Position numbers and translations under genes: made by a program. Shown here in pieces: positions 15,571 to 23,335 of a DNA stretch of 62,109 bases. The notes beneath the pieces are model-generated. The model saw nothing but the letters and a program-made list of their open reading frames with translations. It did no database searches and was not told the origin of the DNA. Position 1 is the first letter of the stretch. The number at the start of each line of letters is the position of its first letter. The stretch lies in NCBI GenBank assembly GCA_001513155.1, contig LFSR01000055.1, forward strand, positions 1 to 62,109. Direction: 5' to 3'. This stretch comes from Syntrophomonas sp. DTU018 (GTDB lineage Bacteria > Bacillota > Syntrophomonadia > Syntrophomonadales > Syntrophomonadaceae).

Positions 15571-17442
15571 ATGATTTTAGTGGATAATATTTTATTTATG
15601 AAAGAACGCTTTCCTATGGTATGGGATGCTTATCGGGAGATAGAACTGAAACAGGATGAATATATAATAGAAGAGATGCCTACCAGGTTGGAAAACTATC
15701 CTACCCTATGTGTTCACCGAGGAGATCGCAGTTATTATCTCCACAGCCGCTATGACCCTTTGCGGGAGGCCCAGACTATTACGGACAATATAGATGCTAA
15801 CAGCTATGACCATGTTATATTCTATGGCATCGGCTTGGGCTATCATATCCAAGCTTTCCTTAATAAATATCCTCACCTGAGTTTTTCTATTTATGAACCA
15901 ATCCCAAAAGTATTTGAGACTTATCTTTCCTATTTTGATTTGAGAAATTTGCCGCAACGCCGTCTACGGGAAATAGTGGTGGAAACCTCTCCTCAGGATG
16001 CCCGTAATTTTTTGCAGCGCACCATTACCCAGATTCAAAAAAACATAATATTTGTGGATTTGCCCAGCTATCGAAATGCTTTCCCGGAGCAGTATAATGC
16101 CTTTGTAAAATTGTTTCAGGAAATCGTCAGTGATCGGCGTAATTCTTTAGCTACTGATCTAGCCTTTGAAAAGCGCTGGATTATTAACAGTATGTTTAAT
16201 TTCAAGACTGTATTGGAAACACCTAATATTTTGGCAGAACGGACTGGTCACTTTAAAAACCAGCCAGCTATCTTGGTTGCAGCTGGCCCTTCCCTTGATT
16301 ATGAAATAGAAAATCTCAGACAGATAAAGAAGGATGGATCGGCTTACATCTTCTCAGTAGGATCAGCAGTAAATTCTCTTCTCTCAGCTGGTATTCATCC
16401 TGATGCTCAATGTACATATGATCCGGGGGCAAATAACCAGAATATGGTGTTTGCACGCATTACCAAGGAAGGTATTACTGATATTCCGCTTATTTTTGGC
16501 AGCAGTGTAGGGTTTGAAGTTCTGCAAAACTATCCAGGAAATCATAAGCTTCACATGATTACAAGCCAGGATACTATTTCCTCATTTTTATTAAAGCTGG
16601 ATAATGATATGCAATTAGATGGAGTGATGGATGCTCCGTCTATAGCTGTAGTTACTCTTCAGTTACTCTATAAACTAGGTTTTAATCCAATTATTTTGGT
16701 CGGTCAGAACTTAGCTTATTCAGAAAACCGTCATTATGCAAAGGGTATTGAGTATGGTAAGGATTTTAATATTGATACAGACAAAACACAAGATTTAATA
16801 CGTGTAAAAGACGTAGAAGGACATGAAATATATACAAATTCCAGTTTTAATCGGATGCGGACCAATATGGAGCACTTTATTAAGCAAATGACCGGTGTCA
16901 ACGTTATCAACACCACCCGGGGTGGAGCTCATATTGAGGGAACTACCTATCAAAAAATGGATGACCTTATTTCATCGGGTGTTTTATCTCGGAAGGTTGT
17001 AGAACCTGAATGGTACAAAATACCGCCTACGGTTTACGACAGAGACTATCTATACAAACAGTTTAACCGCTTGGAGAAAGATTATCAGCAGTTGCCAGCA
17101 TTATTGGAGCAGGTTAACCGTACTCTTGAAGAAATCCGAGTTCTTAAAGAGAATCGCAACTATGGGCAGATTAGCCGTAGCTGGCCTAAGTTAGACCAAG
17201 TGTTTAATAAAGTTAAGAGAAATACCTTTTATAAGCAGGTTATACAACCCATGAATCGGGTTACCTACAACTTGTATTTTGAGAAACTGCCGAGTGTACG
17301 TTTTGAACCTGACCAAAAAATGAAAGCGGATGTAATTACATCAAGTTTGGGTCAAGCTATCTATGAAAGTTTGAAAGATCTGCAAATTCTAGCGCCTGTA
17401 ATGCAAATTCTTAAAAAAGATATGGAGGATTTTACTAAATAA
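15571..17442 (+). CDS. maf: Motility accessory factor (Maf) glycosyltransferase, DUF115 family
   Basis: A 623-residue protein of the Maf/DUF115 (MAF_flag10) family, which transfers nonulosonic acids such as pseudaminic or legionaminic acid to flagellin in the cytoplasm. The N-terminal region includes DHVIFYGIGLGYHIQAFL. The central domain shows the family core ILVAAGPSLDYEIENL followed by FSVGSAVNSLLSAGIHPDAQ, then GQNLAYSENRHYA. The C-terminal ~150 residues are helical. ATG 15571 is preferred over 15565, which abuts the gggtga ribosome site. It is followed at 21 bp by the sugar-synthase gene, consistent with one pathway. Acceptor residues on flagellin cannot be seen from sequence. Confidence 0.92.
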   Translation: MILVDNILFMKERFPMVWDAYREIELKQDEYIIEEMPTRLENYPTLCVHRGDRSYYLHSRYDPLREAQTITDNIDANSYDHVIFYGIGLGYHIQAFLNKYPHLSFSIYEPIPKVFETYLSYFDLRNLPQRRLREIVVETSPQDARNFLQRTITQIQKNIIFVDLPSYRNAFPEQYNAFVKLFQEIVSDRRNSLATDLAFEKRWIINSMFNFKTVLETPNILAERTGHFKNQPAILVAAGPSLDYEIENLRQIKKDGSAYIFSVGSAVNSLLSAGIHPDAQCTYDPGANNQNMVFARITKEGITDIPLIFGSSVGFEVLQNYPGNHKLHMITSQDTISSFLLKLDNDMQLDGVMDAPSIAVVTLQLLYKLGFNPIILVGQNLAYSENRHYAKGIEYGKDFNIDTDKTQDLIRVKDVEGHEIYTNSSFNRMRTNMEHFIKQMTGVNVINTTRGGAHIEGTTYQKMDDLISSGVLSRKVVEPEWYKIPPTVYDRDYLYKQFNRLEKDYQQLPALLEQVNRTLEEIRVLKENRNYGQISRSWPKLDQVFNKVKRNTFYKQVIQPMNRVTYNLYFEKLPSVRFEPDQKMKADVITSSLGQAIYESLKDLQILAPVMQILKKDMEDFTK

Positions 17443-17463
17443 AATACAGGAGGCTATAAGAGA

Positions 17464-18348
17464 ATGAATTTCATGAGAATAGAACCCCCCATTGTAATTG
17501 CTGAAATTGGCTGTAATCATAAAGGAGATTTGGAAATTGCCAAAGAGATGATTCTTACAGCGAAGGTATTTTGCAAGGTGGATGCAGTGAAATTTCAGAA
17601 AAGAAGTGTCAAGGAAATTTTAACCCCGGAGGAATACAATGCTCCCCATCCGAACCCATATCATTCTTACGGCAAAACATACGGGGAGCATAGAGAATTT
17701 TTGGAATTTTCCTTGGAACAACACCTGGAACTAAAAAAATTATGCGATGAACAGGGTATTACTTATAGCTGCTCAGTATGGGATTTGACATCTGCAAAAG
17801 AAATTGCCTCGTTAGACCCTCCATTCATAAAAATTCCTTCCGCTTTGAGTGACAATTATGAAGTGTTAGGATGGTTATGCTCTAACTATTCGGGGGATAT
17901 ACATGTTTCTACTGGTATGACAACTAAGCACGAAATAAAAAGCATAGTGGATTTCTTTATTAAGCATAAACGTAACCATGATCTGGTGCTTTATCACTGT
18001 ACATCAGGATATCCTATTGAATTCAAGGATGCCTGTTTGCTAGAAATCGTTCGTCTTAGAAAAGAATATGGAGATATTGTAAAGGCAATTGGTTTTTCTG
18101 GACATCATAATGGAATTGCTATAGATATTGCTGCTTATACGCTTGGAGCATCTATTATTGAGAGGCATTATACACTTGACAGAACCTGGAAGGGGACTGA
18201 TCACGCTGCATCTCTTGAACCTGATGGGTTAAGAAAATTAAAGAGAGATTTGATGGCTGCTTACGAAGCCCTTCAATTCAAACAAGTTGACATACTCGAA
18301 ATAGAAGAACCACAGAGGAGAAAGCTGAGATGGAACCGCAATCAATAG
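17464..18348 (+). CDS. NeuB-family sialic/nonulosonic acid synthase lacking the SAF domain
   Basis: A 294-residue TIM-barrel synthase that condenses phosphoenolpyruvate with a six-carbon sugar. Family signatures are IVIAEIGCNHKGDLEIAKEM, VDAVKFQKR, FIKIPSALSDNYEVL, HVSTGMTTKHEI and the strong IIERHYTLDRTWKGTDHAAS near residue 240. Usual NeuB/SpsE/PseI enzymes are about 335-350 residues and end in an antifreeze-like SAF domain that closes the partner's active site. Here the protein stops after the barrel, so the SAF domain is missing. It overlaps the next gene by 19 bp. The fused phosphatase next door suggests the product may be a 9-phosphate; that is inference. The aggagg site is 10 bases upstream of ATG 17464. 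Confidence 0.87.
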   Translation: MNFMRIEPPIVIAEIGCNHKGDLEIAKEMILTAKVFCKVDAVKFQKRSVKEILTPEEYNAPHPNPYHSYGKTYGEHREFLEFSLEQHLELKKLCDEQGITYSCSVWDLTSAKEIASLDPPFIKIPSALSDNYEVLGWLCSNYSGDIHVSTGMTTKHEIKSIVDFFIKHKRNHDLVLYHCTSGYPIEFKDACLLEIVRLRKEYGDIVKAIGFSGHHNGIAIDIAAYTLGASIIERHYTLDRTWKGTDHAASLEPDGLRKLKRDLMAAYEALQFKQVDILEIEEPQRRKLRWNRNQ

Positions 18349-19541
18349 TTGCCTTCATACCAGTGCGTGGAGGAAGCAAATCCATATATCTTAAAAATAT
18401 TAAGCCTTTGGCAGGTAGACCTTTGATTTTTTGGACTCTTGATGCTGCGTTAGGTTGTAAGTACATAGATTATGTTTATGTAAGCACGGATAGCCAAGAT
18501 ATAGCCCAGACAGTGGAATACTATCGGGAAAAACTTTCTTTTAATGACCGTAATAAGATACAGTGCATCGGGCGGAGCCCCGAAACTGCCACGGATACTG
18601 CCAGTACAGAATCAGCTATGCTGGAATTTGCCCGTAGCCATATATTTGAAATCATCGTTTTAATTCAAGCGACCAGTCCATTACTGACTTCATTTCATCT
18701 AGAACAAGCTATCTGCAAGTATAACCTTGGCCAATATGATAGTATGTTGTCTCTGGTGCGGCAAAAACGTTTTATTTGGCATGAGGATGTTGAAGGAATT
18801 GTCAAGCCTGTTAATTATGATCCGCAAAATCGGCCAAGACGACAGGAAATGAGTGGGTTCTTGGTTGAAAACGGTTCATTCTACATAACCACTCGGCAAA
18901 GATTACTTGATACAGGCTGTCGGATATCAGGGCGAATCGGATTTTATGAGATGCCGGAAGAAACTTATTTTGAGATCGATGAACCTTCTGATTGGATAAT
19001 TGTCGAACAGTTGCTGTTGCACAGAAATTGTTCAACATTAGAAAGTACCCTGCAAGAAAAGATAAACAGAGTTAAATTAGTTGCTATGGACTGTGATGGG
19101 GTGCTGACTGATGGGGGAATGTACTATTCTGATGATGGGACAGAACTGAAAAAATTTAATACTCGAGATGGGATGGGTATTGCCCTGCTCCATCAAAATG
19201 GAATCAAAACTGCTATTATCACCGGAGAAAATAATGAACTAGTCAAAAGGCGTGCTGATAAATTAAATGCGGATTATGTTTATTTAGGAATAAAAGACAA
19301 ACTTGCTGTAATACGGGAGATAATTAGCAAGGAGAACATCACTTTAGATGAAATCGCTTATATAGGAGATGACATTAATGATCTGCCTGCTATGCAGCAT
19401 GTGGGCATTAAGTTTTCAGTTAATGATGCTATGGATAAGGTAAAGTCAATAGCTGACTATGTAGCTAAGTTAAATGGAGGGCGGGGCGCAGTTAGAGAAA
19501 TAGCTGAACTGATTATTTTTTCTAAGAATATACCAAGGTAA
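18330..19541 (+). CDS. CMP-nonulosonate cytidylyltransferase fused to KdsC-like HAD phosphatase
   Basis: A 403-residue fusion. Residues 1-~240 are a NeuA-type cytidylyltransferase: FIPVRGGSKSIYLKNIKPL nucleotide loop, LIQATSPLL, SGFLVENGSFYIT and FEIDEPSDW. Residues ~248-403 are a KdsC-type HAD phosphatase with DCDGVLTDGGMYYSDDG (motif I), AIITGE (II), Lys in GIKDKLAV (III) and YIGDDINDLPAM (IV); the catalytic residues look intact. The predicted role is to dephosphorylate the sugar acid and activate it with CTP for Maf. Vertebrate CMP-sialic acid synthetase has the same domain order. The start overlaps the synthase gene, with gaggag upstream. The HAD half might instead be mainly structural. 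Confidence 0.9.
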   Translation: MEPQSIVAFIPVRGGSKSIYLKNIKPLAGRPLIFWTLDAALGCKYIDYVYVSTDSQDIAQTVEYYREKLSFNDRNKIQCIGRSPETATDTASTESAMLEFARSHIFEIIVLIQATSPLLTSFHLEQAICKYNLGQYDSMLSLVRQKRFIWHEDVEGIVKPVNYDPQNRPRRQEMSGFLVENGSFYITTRQRLLDTGCRISGRIGFYEMPEETYFEIDEPSDWIIVEQLLLHRNCSTLESTLQEKINRVKLVAMDCDGVLTDGGMYYSDDGTELKKFNTRDGMGIALLHQNGIKTAIITGENNELVKRRADKLNADYVYLGIKDKLAVIREIISKENITLDEIAYIGDDINDLPAMQHVGIKFSVNDAMDKVKSIADYVAKLNGGRGAVREIAELIIFSKNIPR

Positions 19542-19592
19542 GGTATTGGTCTGAAAGAGATACATAGCTTCACTTTTAGCACCGGTATTTAC

Positions 19593-19620
19593 TCAAGGAA
19601 TATACTTACTTTTTCGATAT
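19593..19620 (+). promoter_or_regulatory. Candidate sigma-28 promoter of the EF-hand gene
   Basis: TCAA (19593-19596), 16 bases, TTCGATAT (19613-19620). It has the same spacing and CGATAT core as the site at 14893 and lies 86 bp before the gene. No other gene is seen in 19542-19705. Confidence 0.5.
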
Positions 19621-19705
19621 AAGCTTTAAATCATATAATTTATTAATTAATGCCCGGCAAGGATGCTCGGCACCATTTAAAACCCAAGGATGGGAGTGTT
19701 TACTG

Positions 19706-20764
19706 ATGATAATAGCCAGCAGTAATATTGCCATGCAATCTTCTCATTTTCTGAAAGAATCCGTCACCCGCGAAGAAAGGCTGCAGTTTTGGGTGGGCAA
19801 CCGGGAAAAACCGCAAAATTCCGCTCAATCCAATTTATCCCAAGCAGCACTGGAAGATATTGTTGACCGGGTAGATTTGTCTTCCCAGGCCCGATCCATC
19901 CAGCGCTTGGACACCGGAGAGAACTGCGAGGAAGTGGAGCTTACTCCGGAGGAAAAGCTGAAAATCAGGTTGATTGAGTCTTTGCTGGAATTCTTGACCG
20001 GGAAAAAGGTAAAGCTTAAAATTCCCAAGCTGCCGGATAAGAGCCTCACTCTGATTTCCCAACCAATGCAGATGCAAAGCCAGCCGGCTCAAGCAGGCTG
20101 GGGATTGCAGTACGATTTCCGGGAAACCAGGTTTGAGCATGAACAGACGACCTTCCAGGCAAGAGGCCAGGTAAAAACTGCCGATGGCAAGACAATTAAT
20201 ATTTCTATACAGTTGAACATGAGCCGGACTTTTTACAGTCACCAGAGCATCAGCATACGGGCTGGCGATGCTGTACCCATAGATCCTCTGGTGATAAATT
20301 TCGATGCACCGGCGGCCGCTTTGACGGAGCGCAATTTCCGGTTTGATCTGGACTGTGACGGCAATCCTGATCAGATTTCGTTTGTAGGACCAGGCAGCGG
20401 TTTCTTGGTTCTGGATAAGAATGGTGACGGTTTGATAAATGATGGCTCTGAACTGTTCGGACCCCAAACGGGTAACGGTTTCGCTGAATTAGCGGCTTAT
20501 GATCAGGACGGCAATGGGTGGATAGATGAAGCTGACGAGATTTATCACCGCTTGCGGATATGGACCCGGGATGAGCAGGACAATGAGGTCCTGTTTGCTT
20601 TAGGGGAGAAAGGCATCGGTGCCATATACCTGGGCTATGCCGATACCGACTTCAGCATGCGGGATAGCCAGAACCAGGAAAACGGTCAGCTGCGCAGCAC
20701 GGGTATATTCTTGAGGGAAAACGGCACTGCCGGCAGCATCCAGCAGGTTGACTTGTTAGCTTGA
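19706..20764 (+). CDS. EF-hand-like calcium-binding protein of unknown function in the flagellar locus
   Basis: A 352-residue protein. Three Asp-rich loops lie near the C-terminus: DLDCDGNPD (from ~213), DKNGDGLINDGSELFG (from ~237) and DQDGNGWIDEADEIY (from ~266). The second and third match EF-hand/dockerin-like calcium loops. Residues ~155-200 look beta-rich (INISIQLNMSRTFYSHQSIS). The N-terminal third is polar and low in structure with DLSSQARSIQ, a style seen in proteins exported by flagellar systems; no Sec signal is visible. Homologous proteins with the NDGSELFG loop occur in many motile bacteria without an assigned role. A sigma-28-like promoter and its place between the glycosylation operon and flaG argue for a filament or surface role. 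Confidence 0.75.
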   Translation: MIIASSNIAMQSSHFLKESVTREERLQFWVGNREKPQNSAQSNLSQAALEDIVDRVDLSSQARSIQRLDTGENCEEVELTPEEKLKIRLIESLLEFLTGKKVKLKIPKLPDKSLTLISQPMQMQSQPAQAGWGLQYDFRETRFEHEQTTFQARGQVKTADGKTINISIQLNMSRTFYSHQSISIRAGDAVPIDPLVINFDAPAAALTERNFRFDLDCDGNPDQISFVGPGSGFLVLDKNGDGLINDGSELFGPQTGNGFAELAAYDQDGNGWIDEADEIYHRLRIWTRDEQDNEVLFALGEKGIGAIYLGYADTDFSMRDSQNQENGQLRSTGIFLRENGTAGSIQQVDLLA

Positions 20765-20781
20765 GAAAGAGCTATCCGGCT

Positions 20782-20816
20782 GAGATCGCCATGGTCCTTG
20801 GCTCCTGGCGTGACAC
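20782..20816. repeat. Degenerate REP unit after the EF-hand gene
   Basis: A gagatcgccatgg...tgacac unit with several mismatches to the family lies just past the stop codon. No ORF is seen in 20765-20940. Confidence 0.55.
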
Positions 20817-20881
20817 AGGGAAAGCTATTATCACAGTAATGTCAGGCAATTTGCCCCTATCATGCTGCAAGGCAAAAATTT

Positions 20882-20909
20882 TAAAGCTACAGGTCAAACA
20901 TTACGATAA
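20882..20909 (+). promoter_or_regulatory. Candidate sigma-28 promoter of the flaG-fliS operon
   Basis: TAAA (20882-20885), 16 bases, TACGATAA (20902-20909). It matches sigma-28 at four of four and six of eight positions with the same spacing as the two upstream candidates, 31 bp before flaG. Confidence 0.6.
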
Positions 20910-20940
20910 ATAATATAAGACTCAGCAGGGAGGCGAATAA

Positions 20941-21312
20941 ATGCGGGTTGATATGCAAAGGATGGCAGTAATAGATTATCCCGCTAGGGACGCTCAGTTT
21001 CGCTCTGAGCCTCAGGAATCGGCCGAGGTTAAGCGGCGGGACCGGGCAGCAGAGAATAAAAATGACAAACCTGTAGATGCGGAAAAATTACGGGCTGCGA
21101 TTGAATTAACCAATGATGCTATCCGTATCACCAATTATCATCTGGAATTCAGGCTCCATCAAGACAGCGGTCGCTATCAGGTGAAAGTGATCGATTCCCA
21201 AAGCCAGGAGGTCATAAGAGAGATTCCGCCGGAAAAGATGTTGGAGTTTTCGGCCCATATCAAGCAACTTCTGGATAAGGCTATGGGACTCCTGGTGGAT
21301 GAAATAGCTTGA
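20941..21312 (+). CDS. flaG: FlaG family flagellar protein
   Basis: A 123-residue protein. The N-terminal ~45 residues are variable and charged. The C-terminal FlaG domain runs from AAIELTNDAIRITNYHLEF through YQVKVIDSQSQEVIREIPPE to the final helix MLEFSAHIKQLLDKAMGLLV. FlaG is a late flagellar protein that influences filament length in some species. ggagg precedes ATG 20941. It heads a run of small late genes: flaG, fliS, a FliT-like gene and a helical protein. Confidence 0.88.
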   Translation: MRVDMQRMAVIDYPARDAQFRSEPQESAEVKRRDRAAENKNDKPVDAEKLRAAIELTNDAIRITNYHLEFRLHQDSGRYQVKVIDSQSQEVIREIPPEKMLEFSAHIKQLLDKAMGLLVDEIA

Positions 21313-21375
21313 AGAAATAAAGTATGGGTAAGGGAACATAATATTACTACATGGCAATAAAGGGGGACGTGAGCT

Positions 21376-21801
21376 ATGCACATGAATGCTCAGGTCTATG
21401 ATCAATACCGCAAAACATCGGTGGAGACTCTGTCACCGGCTAAGCTGCTGTTAATGCTGTATGATGGAGCTCTGAACTTCTTGAGCAATGCTAAAAAAGC
21501 CATCGAGGAAAAGGATATTCCCCGGGCTCATAGCCAGATCGTCAGGGCTCAGGATATAGTTGTGGAATTAATGGCAACCTTGAATATGGATATCCCGCTG
21601 TCCAATCAGCTTTATGCTCTATATGACTATATTCATCGCCGGTTAGTTGAGGCTAATATTAAAAAAGACCCGGCTATAATTGACGAAGCCAGTCATTTTC
21701 TCAGGGAATTGCGGGATGCTTTCGCTCAGGCTGCCCGTGAAGCCGGAAGATCTCGTATTCCAAATAATACTGAAGCCAAAAAACTCAATATTATGGGTTA
21801 G
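21376..21801 (+). CDS. fliS: Flagellin export chaperone FliS
   Basis: A 141-residue four-helix protein. Signatures are YDQYRKTSVETLSPAKLLLMLYDGAL at the N-terminus and LMATLNMDIPLSNQLYALYDYI in the middle. FliS binds the C-terminal helix of flagellin and prevents early polymerisation. In Firmicutes it also bears on the FliW/CsrA loop by competing for flagellin. ATG 21376 is chosen; ATG 21382 is a possible alternative. Confidence 0.93.
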   Translation: MHMNAQVYDQYRKTSVETLSPAKLLLMLYDGALNFLSNAKKAIEEKDIPRAHSQIVRAQDIVVELMATLNMDIPLSNQLYALYDYIHRRLVEANIKKDPAIIDEASHFLRELRDAFAQAAREAGRSRIPNNTEAKKLNIMG

Positions 21802-21810
21802 GCAATAATT

Positions 21811-22209
21811 ATGGAAAATATAACTCAAAGAGTAATACGGTTGTATGAGCAAATAGAAAAAGCAGCCCTGCAGCAGGCAGAGTTGGCTGAGTCCGGGCAA
21901 TCCCTGGAGAAGATTTTGAACCCTCTGCAGGAACTCATTAACCAGCGGCAGGAGTATATGGACGAAATTGACCAGATTTTAAGCGGTCTAAATGAGAAAC
22001 AAAAATCCGCCCTGGCAGAACACAAAGGTCTTGAGGCCACAATAAGGCGGATTCTTAATCTGGACAGCCAAAGTCAGAAAAAACTGCAGGAGATCCTGAA
22101 AGCGACCAGTGGCAAACTAGGCCAATTGCAGGATATGAAAAAGGCTAACCGGGCTTATGGTGGGCAGGATGAGCCCACGGAAGCCTGGTTTTTTGACCGG
22201 AAGGGTTAG
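21811..22209 (+). CDS. FliT-like flagellar chaperone
   Basis: A 132-residue, highly helical protein (VIRLYEQIEKAALQQAELAE; LEKILNPLQELINQRQEYMD; RILNLDSQSQKKLQEILK). It lies directly after fliS in the place of Bacillus fliT, 9 bp from the fliS stop. FliT proteins chaperone FliD. Sequence similarity in this family is low, so position and helical make-up carry the call. No strong ribosome site is visible; translation may be coupled to fliS. Confidence 0.68.
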   Translation: MENITQRVIRLYEQIEKAALQQAELAESGQSLEKILNPLQELINQRQEYMDEIDQILSGLNEKQKSALAEHKGLEATIRRILNLDSQSQKKLQEILKATSGKLGQLQDMKKANRAYGGQDEPTEAWFFDRKG

Positions 22210-22233
22210 TTAACGGTTGGGAGGATACCGGCA

Positions 22234-22683
22234 ATGAACAGCACGGCCATAGCTGATATCATCAACAACTACAAGGAACAGATAGATTTGTATCAGCTCA
22301 TGCTGGAACTGGCTCGACAGCAATTGGAATTGGTGGAAAAGAAATTGCCTGCGGATAACATTTTGGCGGAACGCCATCGCTTGATGGAGGAGATCAACAG
22401 TTTAAACCAGCAGAACCATGTATGGCAGGAGGCTTTCTGCCAGGCAGCAGGGATACAGGCTTTCAATCTCAGCAGAATTAAATCAATGGTAAATAGTGCT
22501 GAGATAGAAGAACTGAGTCAGGTACTTAAAGAAATTGCTCATGTGCTGCAGCAGATAGAGACCGTGGATAAAAACATTCAGGATCTGTTAAACCAGCAAC
22601 TGTCCTCACGCAACCGCCCTCGTGCCACCCTCCAGCGGGCTCAGCAAGCCTATAAAAAGGACACCCCCAAACCCCAGGCTTAA
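22234..22683 (+). CDS. Helical protein, possibly a second FlgN/FliT-type chaperone
   Basis: A 149-residue, all-helical, Gln/Glu/Leu-rich protein (YQLMLELARQQLELVEKKL, LSQVLKEIAHVLQQIETVDK) with a basic, Pro-rich tail. ggttgggagg precedes ATG 22234. It is the last gene of the flaG-fliS run. The layout resembles FlgN (conserved LVEKK and ER-LMEEI stretches), but I cannot assign a family. Context argues for a role in export or filament assembly. Confidence 0.6.
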   Translation: MNSTAIADIINNYKEQIDLYQLMLELARQQLELVEKKLPADNILAERHRLMEEINSLNQQNHVWQEAFCQAAGIQAFNLSRIKSMVNSAEIEELSQVLKEIAHVLQQIETVDKNIQDLLNQQLSSRNRPRATLQRAQQAYKKDTPKPQA

Positions 22684-22715
22684 CCTGGAATTGATTCAGT
22701 TTGCTTGTGATTTCC

Positions 22716-22744
22716 TTGCTATTTTAGCATGTGAAGTTTATAAT
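22716..22744 (+). promoter_or_regulatory. SigmaA-type promoter upstream of the zinc-ribbon gene
   Basis: TTGCTA (22716-22721), 17 bases, TATAAT (22739-22744). The -10 is perfect, the -35 matches four of six, and the spacing is ideal; it lies 77 bp before ATG 22821. Confidence 0.65.
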
Positions 22745-22820
22745 TGTGAGTACGGGCCGAGGAACCGGTCAAGACCGGGAATTTTGCCTTAATATCCAAA
22801 AAAGTGAGGGATCCTATTAA

Positions 22821-23111
22821 ATGTTTGAAGACAAAATCATAGTGTGCCAGGATTGCGGCCGGGAGTTCATTTTCACCGCAGGTGAACAGGAATTCTTCGC
22901 CGAAAAAGGTTTTGAGAATGAACCCAAGCGCTGCCGGGAATGCCGTAACCAACGCCGCAGTAACAGCCGCACTGGCAACCGGGCTCCGCGGGAGATGTAT
23001 GCCGCAGTTTGTGCAGAGTGTGGAGCCGAGACGGAGGTACCATTCCGTCCTGTGGAAGGTCGACCGGTTTACTGCCAGGAATGCTTCCAAAGGCAACGGG
23101 CCGCTCTTTAA
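22821..23111 (+). CDS. Zinc-ribbon protein with CxxC pairs
   Basis: A 96-residue protein with two treble-clef-like ribbons: CQDCGREFIFTAGEQEFF...CRECRNQRR and CAECGAETEVPFRP...CQECFQ. This is the small CxxC-x17-CxxC zinc-ribbon family common in clostridia and Chloroflexi. The basic linker between the ribbons suggests nucleic-acid binding. No function is established. It is a single-gene unit with its own sigmaA-like promoter and a clear terminator. Confidence 0.82.
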   Translation: MFEDKIIVCQDCGREFIFTAGEQEFFAEKGFENEPKRCRECRNQRRSNSRTGNRAPREMYAAVCAECGAETEVPFRPVEGRPVYCQECFQRQRAAL

Positions 23112-23131
23112 TACTGATAACGGCAAGATGT

Positions 23132-23158
23132 ACCGGGCTTTTTAAGCCCGGTTTTTTA
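23132..23158 (+). terminator. Rho-independent terminator after the zinc-ribbon gene
   Basis: The stem accgggctt (23132-23140)/aagcccggt (23144-23152), with a 3-base loop, is followed by a T-run. Confidence 0.92.
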
Positions 23159-23227
23159 TTGGCTTGCAGCAGGTGTTGTTTGGCAAAACTTGTGCATACT
23201 AGAAAAAAGCTAATTATGTCCCCCAAA

Positions 23228-23254
23228 CAAGCTATTGGGTGAAACCGCCGATAA
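23228..23254 (+). promoter_or_regulatory. Candidate sigma-28 promoter upstream of hpf
   Basis: GCCGATAA (23247-23254) is an exact sigma-28 -10 box; CAAG lies 15 bases upstream (23228-23231) as a weak -35. It lies 82 bp before hpf. Confidence 0.5.
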
Positions 23255-23282
23255 AGGTATGGTAAATGGTGGTTGGTGGTTT

Positions 23283-23312
23283 TTGCTGAAAACTAGTAGA
23301 ATAAAATATAGA
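23283..23312 (+). promoter_or_regulatory. Possible sigmaA promoter of hpf
   Basis: TTGCTG (23283-23288), 18 bases, TATAGA (23307-23312), 24 bp before the start. It is weaker than consensus but plausible as a second promoter. Confidence 0.35.
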
Positions 23313-23335
23313 CAACCGGGAAAGGAGTTGGTCGT

